A stretch of 64,000 nucleotides of DNA from positions 25,506 through 89,505 of the forward strand of contig JAACED010000001.1 in NCBI GenBank assembly GCA_011682695.1, in the 5' to 3' direction. Under the pieces are notes generated by a model. The model worked only from the letters and a program-made list of their open reading frames with translations, had not been told where the DNA came from and did not search any database. This DNA comes from Gammaproteobacteria bacterium. GTDB lineage: Bacteria; Actinomycetota; Acidimicrobiia; Spongiisociales; UBA4744. Made by a program: the position numbers and the translations under genes. Position 1 is the stretch's first letter, and each line of letters starts with the position of its first letter. Positions 45,339 through 53,763 of the stretch are shown here, one piece after another.

Positions 45339-47765
45339 ATGGCGGACGGCCACGACATAGAGATCCCTGCGGTCGACATCAACCACGAGGTTGAGAAATC
45401 GTTCCTCGAGTATGCGATGTCGGTCATCGTCTCGCGTGCACTTCCCGACGTGAGAGACGGGCTCAAGCCGGTGCAACGGCGAATCATCTACTCGATGTTC
45501 GAATCGAACATGGGACCTACGACCAGTTTCAGGAAGTGTTCGAAAGTCGTTGGTGACGTGATGGGGAACTACCACCCGCATGGCAACGATGCGATCTATG
45601 ACGCACTCGTGCGGATGGGGCAGGATTTCAGCTCCCGGTATCCACTCATCGACAAGCAGGGAAACTTCGGAACGGTCGACGATCCGCCGGCGGCGATGCG
45701 GTACACGGAAAGCCGCCTGACCCATCTCGCCATGAAGCTCCTGGAGGGAATCCGGGAAAACACGGTCGACTTCACGGAGAACTACTCGGGGGAATCCTCC
45801 GAACCTGTAGTGCTGCCTGCTCGGTTCCCGAACCTGCTCGTCAACGGATCGACTGGTATCGCCGTAGGTATGGCGACCAACATTCCTCCGTACAACCTGG
45901 GGGAGATCATCGACGCAGCGCTGTTCGCTCTCCGAAACCCGGACGCGCCGGTCGAGGACTACCTGGAGATCGTGAAGGGTCCTGATTTCCCGACCGGGGG
46001 CTACCTCGTGGGCAGGAGAGGGATTCATGAGGCGCTGACAACAGGTCGGGGATCGGTCAAGATGCGCGCGGTCACCGACGTGCAGGAGATCCGCAAGGGT
46101 CGGACGGCGATCATCGTGAGCGAGCTTCCGTACCAGGTATCACACGACAGGGTGCTCGAAAAGATCGCGGCGCTCGTACACGGCAAGAAGATCACCGGCA
46201 TTGCAGACCTCCGGAACGCGAGCTCGGATCGTGTGGGGACCAGGTTGGTCATCGAGCTGAAGAAGGATGCCATTCCGCAGGTCGTGCTCAACCAACTGTT
46301 CAAGATGACACAGCTGCAGGAGACATTTGGCGTCAACGCGGTCGCGCTCGTAGACGGCGTCCCGCGGACGATGAACATCGCACAGATGATCGGGTACTAC
46401 CTCGACCACCAGATGGAGGTCGTCGAGCGTCGGACGCGCTTCCGTCTCGATGAGGCCAAACGCAGGGCGCACATCGTCGAGGGATTGCTGATAGCGCTGG
46501 ACAACATCGACGAAGTGATCGCGATCATTCGGAACTCGGATGACACGGCAGTTGCACGGACGGCGTTGATCGAGAAGTTCAAACTGTCGGAAATCCAGGC
46601 CAACCACATTCTCGACATGCAGCTGCGCAGGTTGACGGCGCTGGAAACGTCCAAACTCCGTGACGAGTATGCGACGCTGGAGGAGACGATCGCCGACCTC
46701 GAGGCCATCCTGGCCGACCCGGCGCGCCGGAGGTCGATCATCACCGAAGACCTCGAAGAGATCAAGGAGAAGTTCGCCGACCCTCGACGAAGCCACATCA
46801 TTCCCGATGACGGGGACTTGTCGCTGGAGGATCTGATCGCGGACGAGGAATTGGTCGTGACCGTCTCGGGGAACGGGTACCTGAAATCGGTCCTGGCTCG
46901 GACGTACCGGTCCCAAGGCCGGGGAGGTCGCGGTGTGCAGGGTGCTTCTCTGCGAGAAGACGACGTGATCAACCATCTCGTGCACACGACGGCGCACTCG
47001 TACCTGTTGTTCTTCACCAACCGGGGCAAGGTGCATCGAGTGAAAGCGCACCAGATCCCCAGGAAGGAACGGACGGCCAAGGGAGTGCTCGCACAGGCAG
47101 TACTACCTCTGGAGCCGGATGAGCGCATTGAGGCCGTGATCGACACCCGGGACTATGAGAGGTCGCGGTATCTGGTGATGGTGACCAAGATGGGACTCGT
47201 CAAGAAGACGGCGTTTCGCGACTATGACTCGAGGAACGCGACGCTCGTGGCAATAAGTCTCCAAGAGGGCGACGAGGTCGTTGCCGTGCGCACGACGGAC
47301 GGCGAGGACGAGTTACTGCTCTTCACCAGCAACGGTCAAGGAATCCGGTTCTCGGAAAGGGACCTGCGTCCCATGGGGAGGGCTACGAGGGGGGTCCGTG
47401 GCATCAGATTGCGCGACGGAGACGCGGTCATTTCCGCAGCGTCGAGCAAGGACGGTGAGGAGGTCCTTCTGATCACATCGGGAGGCTACGGGAAACGTGT
47501 GAAGATGAGTGAGTTCCCGATCCAGCGGCGAGGCGGTATCGGAGTCAAGTCGATGAAGCTGACCAGGGTTCGCGGTCGTCTCATCGCGGGCAGAGCCGTG
47601 GCTACCGGAGCAGAGGTCTTTGCGATTTCCTCGGACGGTGTCGTGATCCGAATCAACACGAAGACCATCAGCCGCCAGAAGAGAGAGGCCAGGGGCGTAA
47701 AGGTCATGAACGTCGTTCCAGGCGTCGAAGTCACGGCGATCGCGCCCGTGCCCGTGGAGGATTGA
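45339..47765 (+). CDS. gyrA: DNA gyrase subunit A
   Basis: Breakage-reunion subunit, 808 residues, with catalytic Tyr122 in [10 protein letters not shown], and a C-terminal beta-pinwheel with the GyrA box QGRGGRG. The quinolone pocket reads [10 protein letters not shown] (80-89): relative to E. coli, Asp82 is Asn83, Ser83 is Asp84, and Asp87 is kept as Asp88. Asp at this position is unusual. ATG 45339 has AAGGAG upstream and gives the usual start; ATG 45321 lies in the gyrB end. Confidence 0.97.
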   Translation: MADGHDIEIPAVDINHEVEKSFLEYAMSVIVSRALPDVRDGLKPVQRRIIYSMFESNMGPTTSFRKCSKVVGDVMGNYHPHGNDAIYDALVRMGQDFSSRYPLIDKQGNFGTVDDPPAAMRYTESRLTHLAMKLLEGIRENTVDFTENYSGESSEPVVLPARFPNLLVNGSTGIAVGMATNIPPYNLGEIIDAALFALRNPDAPVEDYLEIVKGPDFPTGGYLVGRRGIHEALTTGRGSVKMRAVTDVQEIRKGRTAIIVSELPYQVSHDRVLEKIAALVHGKKITGIADLRNASSDRVGTRLVIELKKDAIPQVVLNQLFKMTQLQETFGVNAVALVDGVPRTMNIAQMIGYYLDHQMEVVERRTRFRLDEAKRRAHIVEGLLIALDNIDEVIAIIRNSDDTAVARTALIEKFKLSEIQANHILDMQLRRLTALETSKLRDEYATLEETIADLEAILADPARRRSIITEDLEEIKEKFADPRRSHIIPDDGDLSLEDLIADEELVVTVSGNGYLKSVLARTYRSQGRGGRGVQGASLREDDVINHLVHTTAHSYLLFFTNRGKVHRVKAHQIPRKERTAKGVLAQAVLPLEPDERIEAVIDTRDYERSRYLVMVTKMGLVKKTAFRDYDSRNATLVAISLQEGDEVVAVRTTDGEDELLLFTSNGQGIRFSERDLRPMGRATRGVRGIRLRDGDAVISAASSKDGEEVLLITSGGYGKRVKMSEFPIQRRGGIGVKSMKLTRVRGRLIAGRAVATGAEVFAISSDGVVIRINTKTISRQKREARGVKVMNVVPGVEVTAIAPVPVED

Positions 47766-47843
47766 GCGGTCAGGTCTCGGGACGTATGCGTGGCGGTTGT
47801 ACGAGTCGACGGTACACTCGCACTGAACGAGGAGTTGAGATCT

Positions 47844-48338
47844 ATGGCCGTGCGAAGGGTTCGCCGGGTTGTTCGCAAGTTCGATCCGTGGACCGTGATG
47901 AAGGTGTCACTGGTCTTCTACGCCGTGTTGGGCCTCGTCTTCATCCTCGCCGTGGTGATTCTCTGGGCGATCATCACGAATGCCGGAATCCCACAGGCGA
48001 TCGAGGACTTCCTGAAGAAGATCACCCTTCTCGATCAGGAGGCATCCCTCTTCTCGGATGGAGAGCAGTACCTGCGCGTCGTGGTGTTCCTTTCCGTGGT
48101 GTGGACTGCCCTGATGACCGGACTGACGACACTCGGCTCGGTGATGTACAACCTGATCTCTGATGTCGTGGGCGGAATCGAGGTCGTCGTGCTCGAAGAG
48201 ACCTTGAACGTCCCTGCTGTGCCTGCACCCGTTCGCCCACCGCAGCGGTGGTCGACCCCTCCGGCTACCAGTGAGCGAGATCTCCCGACAGAGGAGATCG
48301 AAGCCGTCGAGGATCCAATCAAGGCTGCCGGAACTTAG
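47844..48338 (+). CDS. DUF3566 membrane protein
   Basis: A 164-residue protein with the DUF3566 layout: basic start (MAVRRVRRVVRKFDPWTVMK), helix at about 20-45 and a second at about 90-112, then a Pro-rich tail. In actinobacteria this gene follows gyrA (Rv0007 in M. tuberculosis). ATG 47844 has GAGGAG upstream. Its 3' end overlaps the convergent gene by 20 bases. Function unknown. Confidence 0.85.
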   Translation: MAVRRVRRVVRKFDPWTVMKVSLVFYAVLGLVFILAVVILWAIITNAGIPQAIEDFLKKITLLDQEASLFSDGEQYLRVVVFLSVVWTALMTGLTTLGSVMYNLISDVVGGIEVVVLEETLNVPAVPAPVRPPQRWSTPPATSERDLPTEEIEAVEDPIKAAGT

Positions 48339-49026
48339 CACCGCGACCACGAACTTCGATGGCCGGGGAACTGGCAATCTCGAGGCCGGCATTCTCGGCG
48401 GTGTCGAGATAGAGGCCGGCAACGTCTTCCCAACGGACCGCTCCGACAGGCAACTCGGACGTCGCCATCACCGTTGCAGCAGCCGCCAATGCGATTCCGG
48501 CGAGAAACGCAGTGTTGTCGGCGACACCGATGGATCTCCGGGCCCCGCTGATGACCAGCCCTGCCCAGTCGCCGGCGGTTGGAGCGATGAACAACCCGTC
48601 GTGGCGTTGTGTCGCCTTCAAGGGGCCAACCGGAGGAGGGAAGACGATGTGCGTGCCTTTTCGGAGTGGAGTTCCCTGTTGCGTGATTGCGACGATGGGG
48701 GCATCGATGTCGGTTTCGTGTTCGAGGCATCGGGCGATGGCGATCAGACTGGCCCCGGCGAAGAGGGGAATGGACGCGGTTTCATCGAGTTCGGCGCTCA
48801 GAACGAGAGGGATGTTCGCCGCAACGGCTCGATCGAGGATCGTTGCCGGGGTACTGGAATCCGAGACGAGCACATCCCACGCGGAGAGTTCCTCGACGCG
48901 GACGACCCTTGGATCTTCACTCGGCTCCTGATCGAGAACCCCGAGGAGGTCCAGTTGTCGTTCGGCGAGCAGCACACTCGCTGCACGACCGCCAATCGGT
49001 CCGCTCTGGTGGATGGCGATCTTCAC
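48319..49026 (-). CDS. Protein of unknown function with Rossmann-like N-terminus
   Basis: A 235-residue protein of ordinary composition. The N-terminus (MKIAIHQSGPIGGRAASVLL) and the strand-helix pattern after it suggest a nucleotide- or NAD-binding Rossmann-like fold. Further on are LVLSAELDETASIPLFAGAS and a hydrophobic helix near 190-205. I do not recognise the family. GTG 49026 overlaps the stop of the 35-residue gene as GTGA. A longer plus-strand frame over the same bases was rejected. Confidence 0.6.
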   Translation of the reverse strand: MKIAIHQSGPIGGRAASVLLAERQLDLLGVLDQEPSEDPRVVRVEELSAWDVLVSDSSTPATILDRAVAANIPLVLSAELDETASIPLFAGASLIAIARCLEHETDIDAPIVAITQQGTPLRKGTHIVFPPPVGPLKATQRHDGLFIAPTAGDWAGLVISGARRSIGVADNTAFLAGIALAAAATVMATSELPVGAVRWEDVAGLYLDTAENAGLEIASSPAIEVRGRGAKFRQP

Positions 49027-49130
49027 GGACGTGTGAAGGGTTCCCAGGTCCCCGCCGTAGGACCGGGAGAGCGTCGTCTGAGAACGGCTATCCCAATGGC
49101 GAAAAGGGCGAGGAGCAGGAACTTGCGCAT
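49023..49130 (-). CDS. Small single-helix membrane peptide (DLW-39-like)
   Basis: A 35-residue protein: MRKFLLLALFAIGIAVLRRR, then a short polar tail ending EPFTRP. One N-terminal helix and a basic stop-transfer. It resembles the DLW-39 small proteins that lie near gyrA and the DUF3566 gene in actinobacteria; that link is inference. TACACT (49142-49137) ends exactly 7 bases before ATG 49130, with no ribosome site, so it should be leaderless. It is coupled to the following gene. Confidence 0.6.
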   Translation of the reverse strand: MRKFLLLALFAIGIAVLRRRSPGPTAGTWEPFTRP

Positions 49131-49220
49131 GGGTGAAGTGTAGATCGGGTCGTCAACTGCGTCGTATAGGTCTCAAGGAGACCGACGAGTCATCCGAAGA
49201 CCCCGTGGGAAGGGAAACGC

Positions 49221-50426
49221 ATGGGAATGTGGCTTGATGACATAGCGGTGGCGATCGGCATAGGCCTCTTCGTCTCGGCAGTGTGGTTCTTCTCGTTGAA
49301 ATTCAGAGGAACCCGGCAGCGCTTGCGTGCATCCGAACGAAGGGCGGAGTATGTCGAGGCGTTGGGCAACCTGGTCCTGGCCCAAGGAGCGATTCCACGA
49401 TTGCTTCGGCGACGGTCCGCAGATCCGGTTCTGAGAGAAGTGTTGCTCGAATACCTGCGGTTCCTCGAAGGAGAGGAGCGGAGGTTCTTGCTCCAGATGG
49501 CCCACTCGATGGGGCTCATGGAGCGGTTCGTCGGGGAATTGCATCACAGGGACCGTGCCGTCCGGGTTCGGGCCGCCGAGGCGCTGACCGAGTTCGCCGA
49601 TCCCGATACGGTCGAGGCGCTCCTCATGGCTTTGTCGGATCCTGTTCCCGAAGTACGAATTCAGGCGGTGGCCGCCCTCGCTCGGATCGGCAACGCGATG
49701 GCCGTCAAGTCCATTCTCGTTCAGTTGGACCGCGAAGACGACTGGGCGGCACATCGGATGGCCGATGCCCTTGCAGTATTCGGGGCGGATGCCGTCCCGG
49801 TGATGAACCAGTACGTGCAGCAATCAGGGCGGTATGTCGGACTCGTGATTCGGGCACTCGGCAGTATCGGCGACCACCGATCGGAAAGGGCGCTGTTGGA
49901 TTCGTTGGAGTTCCCCGACAAGGAGGTTCGCATCCGGGCAGCGGCCGCATTGGGATCAACGTGCACCCCTGTCGGGATCGAGGATCTCGTCCAGGTGCTT
50001 CGAGATCCTGTCTGGGAAGTGAGAGCGCAGGCGGCCAAGTCATTGGGAGAATGTGGCGATCAGATGGCGGTGCCCGCGTTGCGGCATGCGCTCACGGACT
50101 CGTCGTGGTGGGTGAGGAGGAACGCAGCAGCGTCCCTCTCGTCTGTGCGAGGGGGCACAGAAGTACTGCGTGACGCGCTCGATGACAGGGATCGGTTTGC
50201 CAGAGACATCGCGGCGGCAACGTTGCTGGCCATGGGTGCGGGTCGTAAGGCCATAGAAGACGTGGACGCCGATGATCCGATGGAACGGGAGAAGGCGTGC
50301 TCGCTGATCAGGAAGCTCGCCCAGGTCGGCAAGGGAGAGTACTTTCGTCAGGCGATTCGGCTCGGAGAACTCGACGAGAACACCGAAGTAGTGGACATGG
50401 ACACTCTCGGAACTGCGGAAAACTGA
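49221..50426 (+). CDS. HEAT-repeat protein with N-terminal membrane anchor
   Basis: A 401-residue protein. Residues about 7-26 form a membrane helix, followed by a helical region and at least seven HEAT/PBS-type repeats from about 105 to 345 (VRVRAAEALTEFADPDTVEA, VRIQAVAALARIG, VRIRAAAALGSTC, VRAQAAKSLGECG, VRRNAAASLSSV). These make a protein-binding solenoid on the cytoplasmic side. Partner unknown. GAAGGGAAACGC precedes ATG 49221. Confidence 0.8.
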   Translation: MGMWLDDIAVAIGIGLFVSAVWFFSLKFRGTRQRLRASERRAEYVEALGNLVLAQGAIPRLLRRRSADPVLREVLLEYLRFLEGEERRFLLQMAHSMGLMERFVGELHHRDRAVRVRAAEALTEFADPDTVEALLMALSDPVPEVRIQAVAALARIGNAMAVKSILVQLDREDDWAAHRMADALAVFGADAVPVMNQYVQQSGRYVGLVIRALGSIGDHRSERALLDSLEFPDKEVRIRAAAALGSTCTPVGIEDLVQVLRDPVWEVRAQAAKSLGECGDQMAVPALRHALTDSSWWVRRNAAASLSSVRGGTEVLRDALDDRDRFARDIAAATLLAMGAGRKAIEDVDADDPMEREKACSLIRKLAQVGKGEYFRQAIRLGELDENTEVVDMDTLGTAEN

Positions 50427-50496
50427 CGAACGGTTTCCTGCTCGTTGAATCGTGGCGCCACCGTGGGTATGCGTGGACGGGGAAGACGACCGCCGG

Positions 50497-50571
50497 TGGG
50501 CCCAGGTGGACTTGAACCACCGGCCTCATCCTTATCAGGGATGCGCTCTAACCAGGCTGAGCTATGGGCCC
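50497..50571 (-). tRNA. tRNA-Ile (GAT)
   Basis: A 75-base cloverleaf on the minus strand: acceptor GGGCCCA paired with TGGGCCC, D-arm with AGCTCAGCCTGGTTAGAGC, anticodon GAT in CTGATAA, T-arm GGTTCAAGTCC, discriminator A. CCA is not encoded. TACAAT (50587-50582) lies just upstream. It is on the opposite strand to tRNA-Ala, unlike the tandem pair of many bacteria. Confidence 0.95.
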
Positions 50572-50681
50572 GTGCGGGGGGATTGTAGTAGTGCGCCGAA
50601 ACGCCACCAATCACGACGTTCCAGACCGACTTCACGAAGCGACCGAGGTTGGAAGGGCGATTCGTTAGTGTCCCGTCTGTC

Positions 50682-51278
50682 ATGAGCCGTGAAATCTGGA
50701 ATGCCCGATACGCCGAGCGAGAGCTGATCTGGAGCGCCGAACCAAATGAGCTCCTCGTTACGAGAACAGAGCGTCTCGCTCCCGGCCGTGCGCTGGACAT
50801 CGGCGCTGGTGAAGGACGCAACGCGTTGTGGCTTGCCGAACGAGGATGGCAGGTGACTGCCGTCGATTTCTCCGACGTGGCGATCGCCAAAGGGAGAGAG
50901 GCCGCCCATCATCGTGGGGTGGAAGTGGAGTGGATCATCGCCGATCTACAGACCTATGTCCCGACGGAACGGAGTTTTGATCTCGTCATCGAGTTCTACA
51001 TTCACATCCCGGAGCCGTGGCGGCCGCAGATCTGGCGCCGGGCTGCAGATGCGGTCGCAGAGGGTGGAACCCTGCTGATCGTCGGGCACGATGTCTCCAA
51101 CCTGGAGGGAGGGCATGGCGGTCCGCAAAACCCGGCTGCATTGTTTGCTCCGCAGGATGTGGTGGGTGCCATCGAGGGTCTGGACGTGCTCGAGGCCGAG
51201 CAGGTGGTACGTGATGTCGATGGTCAGATCGCCATCGACGCTCTCGTGCTGGCCCGACGAGGGGTGAACCGTCTTTGA
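50682..51278 (+). CDS. SAM-dependent methyltransferase (class I)
   Basis: A 198-residue methyltransferase resembling TehB/thiopurine-type enzymes. SAM motif I is ALDIGAGEGRNALWLAERGW (about residues 37-56), with the acidic VTAVDFSDVAI and IIADLQTY blocks. The substrate cannot be inferred. ATG 50682 is chosen; TAGTGT (50666-50671) ends 11 bases before it, so the leader would be very short. Confidence 0.82.
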   Translation: MSREIWNARYAERELIWSAEPNELLVTRTERLAPGRALDIGAGEGRNALWLAERGWQVTAVDFSDVAIAKGREAAHHRGVEVEWIIADLQTYVPTERSFDLVIEFYIHIPEPWRPQIWRRAADAVAEGGTLLIVGHDVSNLEGGHGGPQNPAALFAPQDVVGAIEGLDVLEAEQVVRDVDGQIAIDALVLARRGVNRL

Positions 51279-51322
51279 CGGACTCACCAAGGACGGGATC
51301 AACGTACAATGTGGCCGGCTCT

Positions 51323-51395
51323 GGGGATGTAGCTCAGCTGGAAGAGCACCTGCCTTGCACGCAGGGGGTCGGCGGTTCGAGTCCGCTCATCTCCA
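51323..51395 (+). tRNA. tRNA-Ala (TGC)
   Basis: A 73-base cloverleaf: acceptor GGGGATG/CATCTCC, D-arm AGCTCAGCTGGAAGAGC, anticodon TGC in CTTGCAC, T-arm GGTTCGAGTCC, discriminator A, no encoded CCA. TACAAT (51305-51310) lies 12 bases upstream. The thiolase gene begins 60 bases downstream and may share its transcript. Confidence 0.96.
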
Positions 51396-51454
51396 CGCAC
51401 ATTCTCGTGGCGGGACGACGGAACGGTCGCCACGAGCCATGACTGGAGGATCGT

Positions 51455-52615
51455 ATGCGCCGCGCCGTGATCGTTGATGCCGTTCGAACCCCTGCGGGCA
51501 GGAGAGATGGGTACCTGAGGGAGTGGCATCCAGCCGACCTCGCAGGGCACGTTCTCTACGCGTTGGTCAAACGTACCGGGCTCGACCCTGCGATCGTCGA
51601 CGATGTGATCATGGGGTGCGTATCCCAGACCGGTGAGCAGGCGTTCAACATCGGCCGGAACGCTCTCCTTGCCGCAGGATTCCCGGAAAGCGTGCCGGGC
51701 GTGACCATCGACCGGCAGTGCGGCTCCAGCCAACAGGCAGCACACTTTGGGGCCCAAGGCATCATGGCGGGCGTCTATGACGTGGTGATCGCCGCCGGGG
51801 TGGAATCGATGACGAGAATCCCCATGGGCGTCACCGCTTCGCAAGGTCCCGGATACCCGTTCGGCACGAAGGTCACAGAACGGTATGAGCTGGTTCCGCA
51901 GGGTCTGTCGGCCGAGATGATCGCCGACGAGTGGGACCTGAGCCGTGAACGGCTCGATGAGATCTCCCTCGCATCCCAACGTCGGGCTGCCCAGGCCACG
52001 GACGAAGGCCGTTTCAAATCGGAGATCGTTCCAACGCCCGGGCCCGACGGAGTCCCGGTGACCGTCGATGAGGGGATTCGTCGCGACACGTCCGCGGAGA
52101 GGCTGGCGGCACTTCGGCCGGCTTTCAAGCCGGATGGAAAGGTCACGGCGGGGAACTCGTCCCAGATCTCGGACGGGGCGGCCGCCGTCCTGATCATGAG
52201 TGAAGACAAGGCGCACGAACTCGGCATGCAGCCGCTGGCACGCTTCGTCGATTTCGCCGTCGTGGGTGTGGACCCGGTGACGATGCTCAAAGGACCCATT
52301 CCGGCCACAAAGAAAGTTCTGGATCGTGCAGGCCTCACCCTCGATCAGATCGATCGCTTCGAGATCAACGAAGCGTTCGCTTCGGTGATCGGGGCATGGC
52401 TCATCGAGATGGATGAAGATCCCGACGCCCTGTGGAAGCGGACCAACGTCAATGGGGGAGCGATTGCACTGGGGCATCCTCTTGGATGTTCGGGGGCCAA
52501 ACTCATGACGACACTGGTGCACGAGCTCCGGCGCTCGGGGTCCCGCTACGGGCTCCAGGCGATGTGTGAGGGCGGCGGGATGGCCAATGCAACGATCGTG
52601 GAGCGGATCGAGTAG
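51455..52615 (+). CDS. Acetyl-CoA acetyltransferase / thiolase
   Basis: A 386-residue thiolase. Nucleophile Cys89 is in [10 protein letters not shown]; the second set is [16 protein letters not shown] with its His and CEGGGMANA with the base Cys. It resembles actinobacterial FadA-type thiolases; whether it works in beta-oxidation or sterol breakdown is unclear, as no partner genes are near. TGGAGG precedes ATG 51455. Confidence 0.9.
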   Translation: MRRAVIVDAVRTPAGRRDGYLREWHPADLAGHVLYALVKRTGLDPAIVDDVIMGCVSQTGEQAFNIGRNALLAAGFPESVPGVTIDRQCGSSQQAAHFGAQGIMAGVYDVVIAAGVESMTRIPMGVTASQGPGYPFGTKVTERYELVPQGLSAEMIADEWDLSRERLDEISLASQRRAAQATDEGRFKSEIVPTPGPDGVPVTVDEGIRRDTSAERLAALRPAFKPDGKVTAGNSSQISDGAAAVLIMSEDKAHELGMQPLARFVDFAVVGVDPVTMLKGPIPATKKVLDRAGLTLDQIDRFEINEAFASVIGAWLIEMDEDPDALWKRTNVNGGAIALGHPLGCSGAKLMTTLVHELRRSGSRYGLQAMCEGGGMANATIVERIE

Positions 52616-52625
52616 AGACCGTCCG

Positions 52626-52642
52626 TCATCCACAGCATGTGG
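52626..52642. repeat. Inverted pair of DnaA-box-like nonamers
   Basis: TCATCCACA and, on the other strand, TCGTCCACA form the inverted repeat TCCACA-GCA-TGTGGA between thiolase and crgA. Each differs from a DnaA consensus box by one base. It may be a DnaA site outside the origin or just a convergent terminator hairpin. Confidence 0.35.
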
Positions 52643-52673
52643 ACGAATCCGGGGATAACTACACCTATGTAAT

Positions 52674-52916
52674 TCAGCGGTAGTTGGTGGTCATGAAGAA
52701 CCCGCCGGCGAGAGCCGCCAGGCCGACCCAGAGGCCCCACCCACCGAAGAACACGAAGATGTAGTTGAGCACCACCAGCAGCACCCCGAGACCCATCAGC
52801 GCGAACATGGTGATGACGTACCACTGAGGCGACGGAGGCTTGCGTTTCGGTGCAGGGCGTGCAGGACCGTGAGACTGAGACTGACGCTTCTTCTTGCGGT
52901 TCTTGGACTTGGGCAT
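52674..52916 (-). CDS. crgA: Cell division protein CrgA
   Basis: An 80-residue protein with the CrgA layout: basic MPKSKNRKKKRQSQ start, then two membrane helices (about 31-52 and 58-75). CrgA interacts with FtsZ, FtsQ, FtsI and septal growth in actinobacteria. Its place beside pknB is typical (Rv0011c). TATTCT (52929-52924) ends 8 bases before ATG 52916, so it is probably leaderless. Confidence 0.88.
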   Translation of the reverse strand: MPKSKNRKKKRQSQSHGPARPAPKRKPPSPQWYVITMFALMGLGVLLVVLNYIFVFFGGWGLWVGLAALAGGFFMTTNYR

Positions 52917-52933
52917 GACAGCAAGAATAGTCG

Positions 52934-53752
52934 TCAGTCGACGAGCGAGACGTAGCCGCCTTCCTCGGCGACGATGCCATCGTGGATCAGATCGGTGATT
53001 GCCTCCTCGAGGAGGGCGGCGGGAAGGCTCTTGATCAGGTCCGATCGGTGGATACGATCGCCGTGGATGAGGGATCGCAAGATTGCTCCCCGGGCCTGTC
53101 GAATCGATCCATCGAATCGACCCTGTGGCCTTGGGGAGGCGTAGACATCGGGTCCGGTGCACCACGAAGCCACTGGACAGGAGCCACAGGCGGGGCGACG
53201 CGGGCGACAAAGCGCGGCGCCCAGATCCATGACTGCCTGGTTCCAGTCGACTGCCGCCCCGGCGGCGAGAACGCCGGCGGCGACGTCGGCAAGTTCTGCG
53301 CCGTCGAGTGGCCGTCCGACCCACCTGCTGAGTACACGGCGCAGGTTCGTATCGACTGTGGGTACCTGCTCCCCGAATGCGAAACAGGCAACGGCGGCGG
53401 CCGTATAAGGACCGACACCGGGCAGCGATTGCAGCGTCTTGGCGGTGGTCGGCCATCCATCGGACTCGATGCTGCGCGCCGCCTCGCGCAGCCGAAGGGC
53501 GCGAGTGTTGTAGCCGAGGCCCGACCACATGGCGAGGATTTCCGCTGCACGGGCTCGCGCGGCCGATGCGGGGTTGGGGAAACGGTCCAGGAACCGAAGG
53601 TACGCTTCGGCCACTCGAGAGGCCTGGGTCTGCTGGAGCATCACCTCGCTGACGAGGATCTGCCACGGATCATCGGTCTGTCTCCAGGGCAGACTGCGTC
53701 CCTTTCGGCGGTACCACTCGAGCAGGGCGGTGTTGCGAATCGATGTCTCCAA
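52934..53752 (-). CDS. mutY: A/G-specific adenine glycosylase
   Basis: Removes adenine mispaired with 8-oxoguanine. The 272-residue protein has catalytic Glu36 in SEVMLQQTQ, the HhH motif LPGVGPYTAAAVACF with a following catalytic Asp (VDTNLRRVL), and a 4Fe-4S cluster C-x6-C-x2-C-x5-C (CRPRRPACGSCPVASWC). The usual C-terminal NUDIX-like domain is absent; about 60 residues form a small winged-helix-like end instead. It starts at TTG 53752, 11 bases after pknB. Confidence 0.9.
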   Translation of the reverse strand: METSIRNTALLEWYRRKGRSLPWRQTDDPWQILVSEVMLQQTQASRVAEAYLRFLDRFPNPASAARARAAEILAMWSGLGYNTRALRLREAARSIESDGWPTTAKTLQSLPGVGPYTAAAVACFAFGEQVPTVDTNLRRVLSRWVGRPLDGAELADVAAGVLAAGAAVDWNQAVMDLGAALCRPRRPACGSCPVASWCTGPDVYASPRPQGRFDGSIRQARGAILRSLIHGDRIHRSDLIKSLPAALLEEAITDLIHDGIVAEEGGYVSLVD

Positions 53753-53763
53753 CTCGCTCGAAT

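Noticed and set aside
43268-45487. 739-codon open frame on the minus strand opposite gyrB
   Set aside because: It is antisense to a clearly conserved gyrB, its composition (His/Arg/Leu-rich) is typical of antisense shadows in high-GC DNA, and no family is recognised.
48271-49143. 290-codon plus-strand frame opposite the 48319-49026 gene
   Set aside because: The minus-strand protein has ordinary hydrophobic core patterning and gene coupling; the plus frame is Arg/Gly/Asp-rich and unlike a folded protein.
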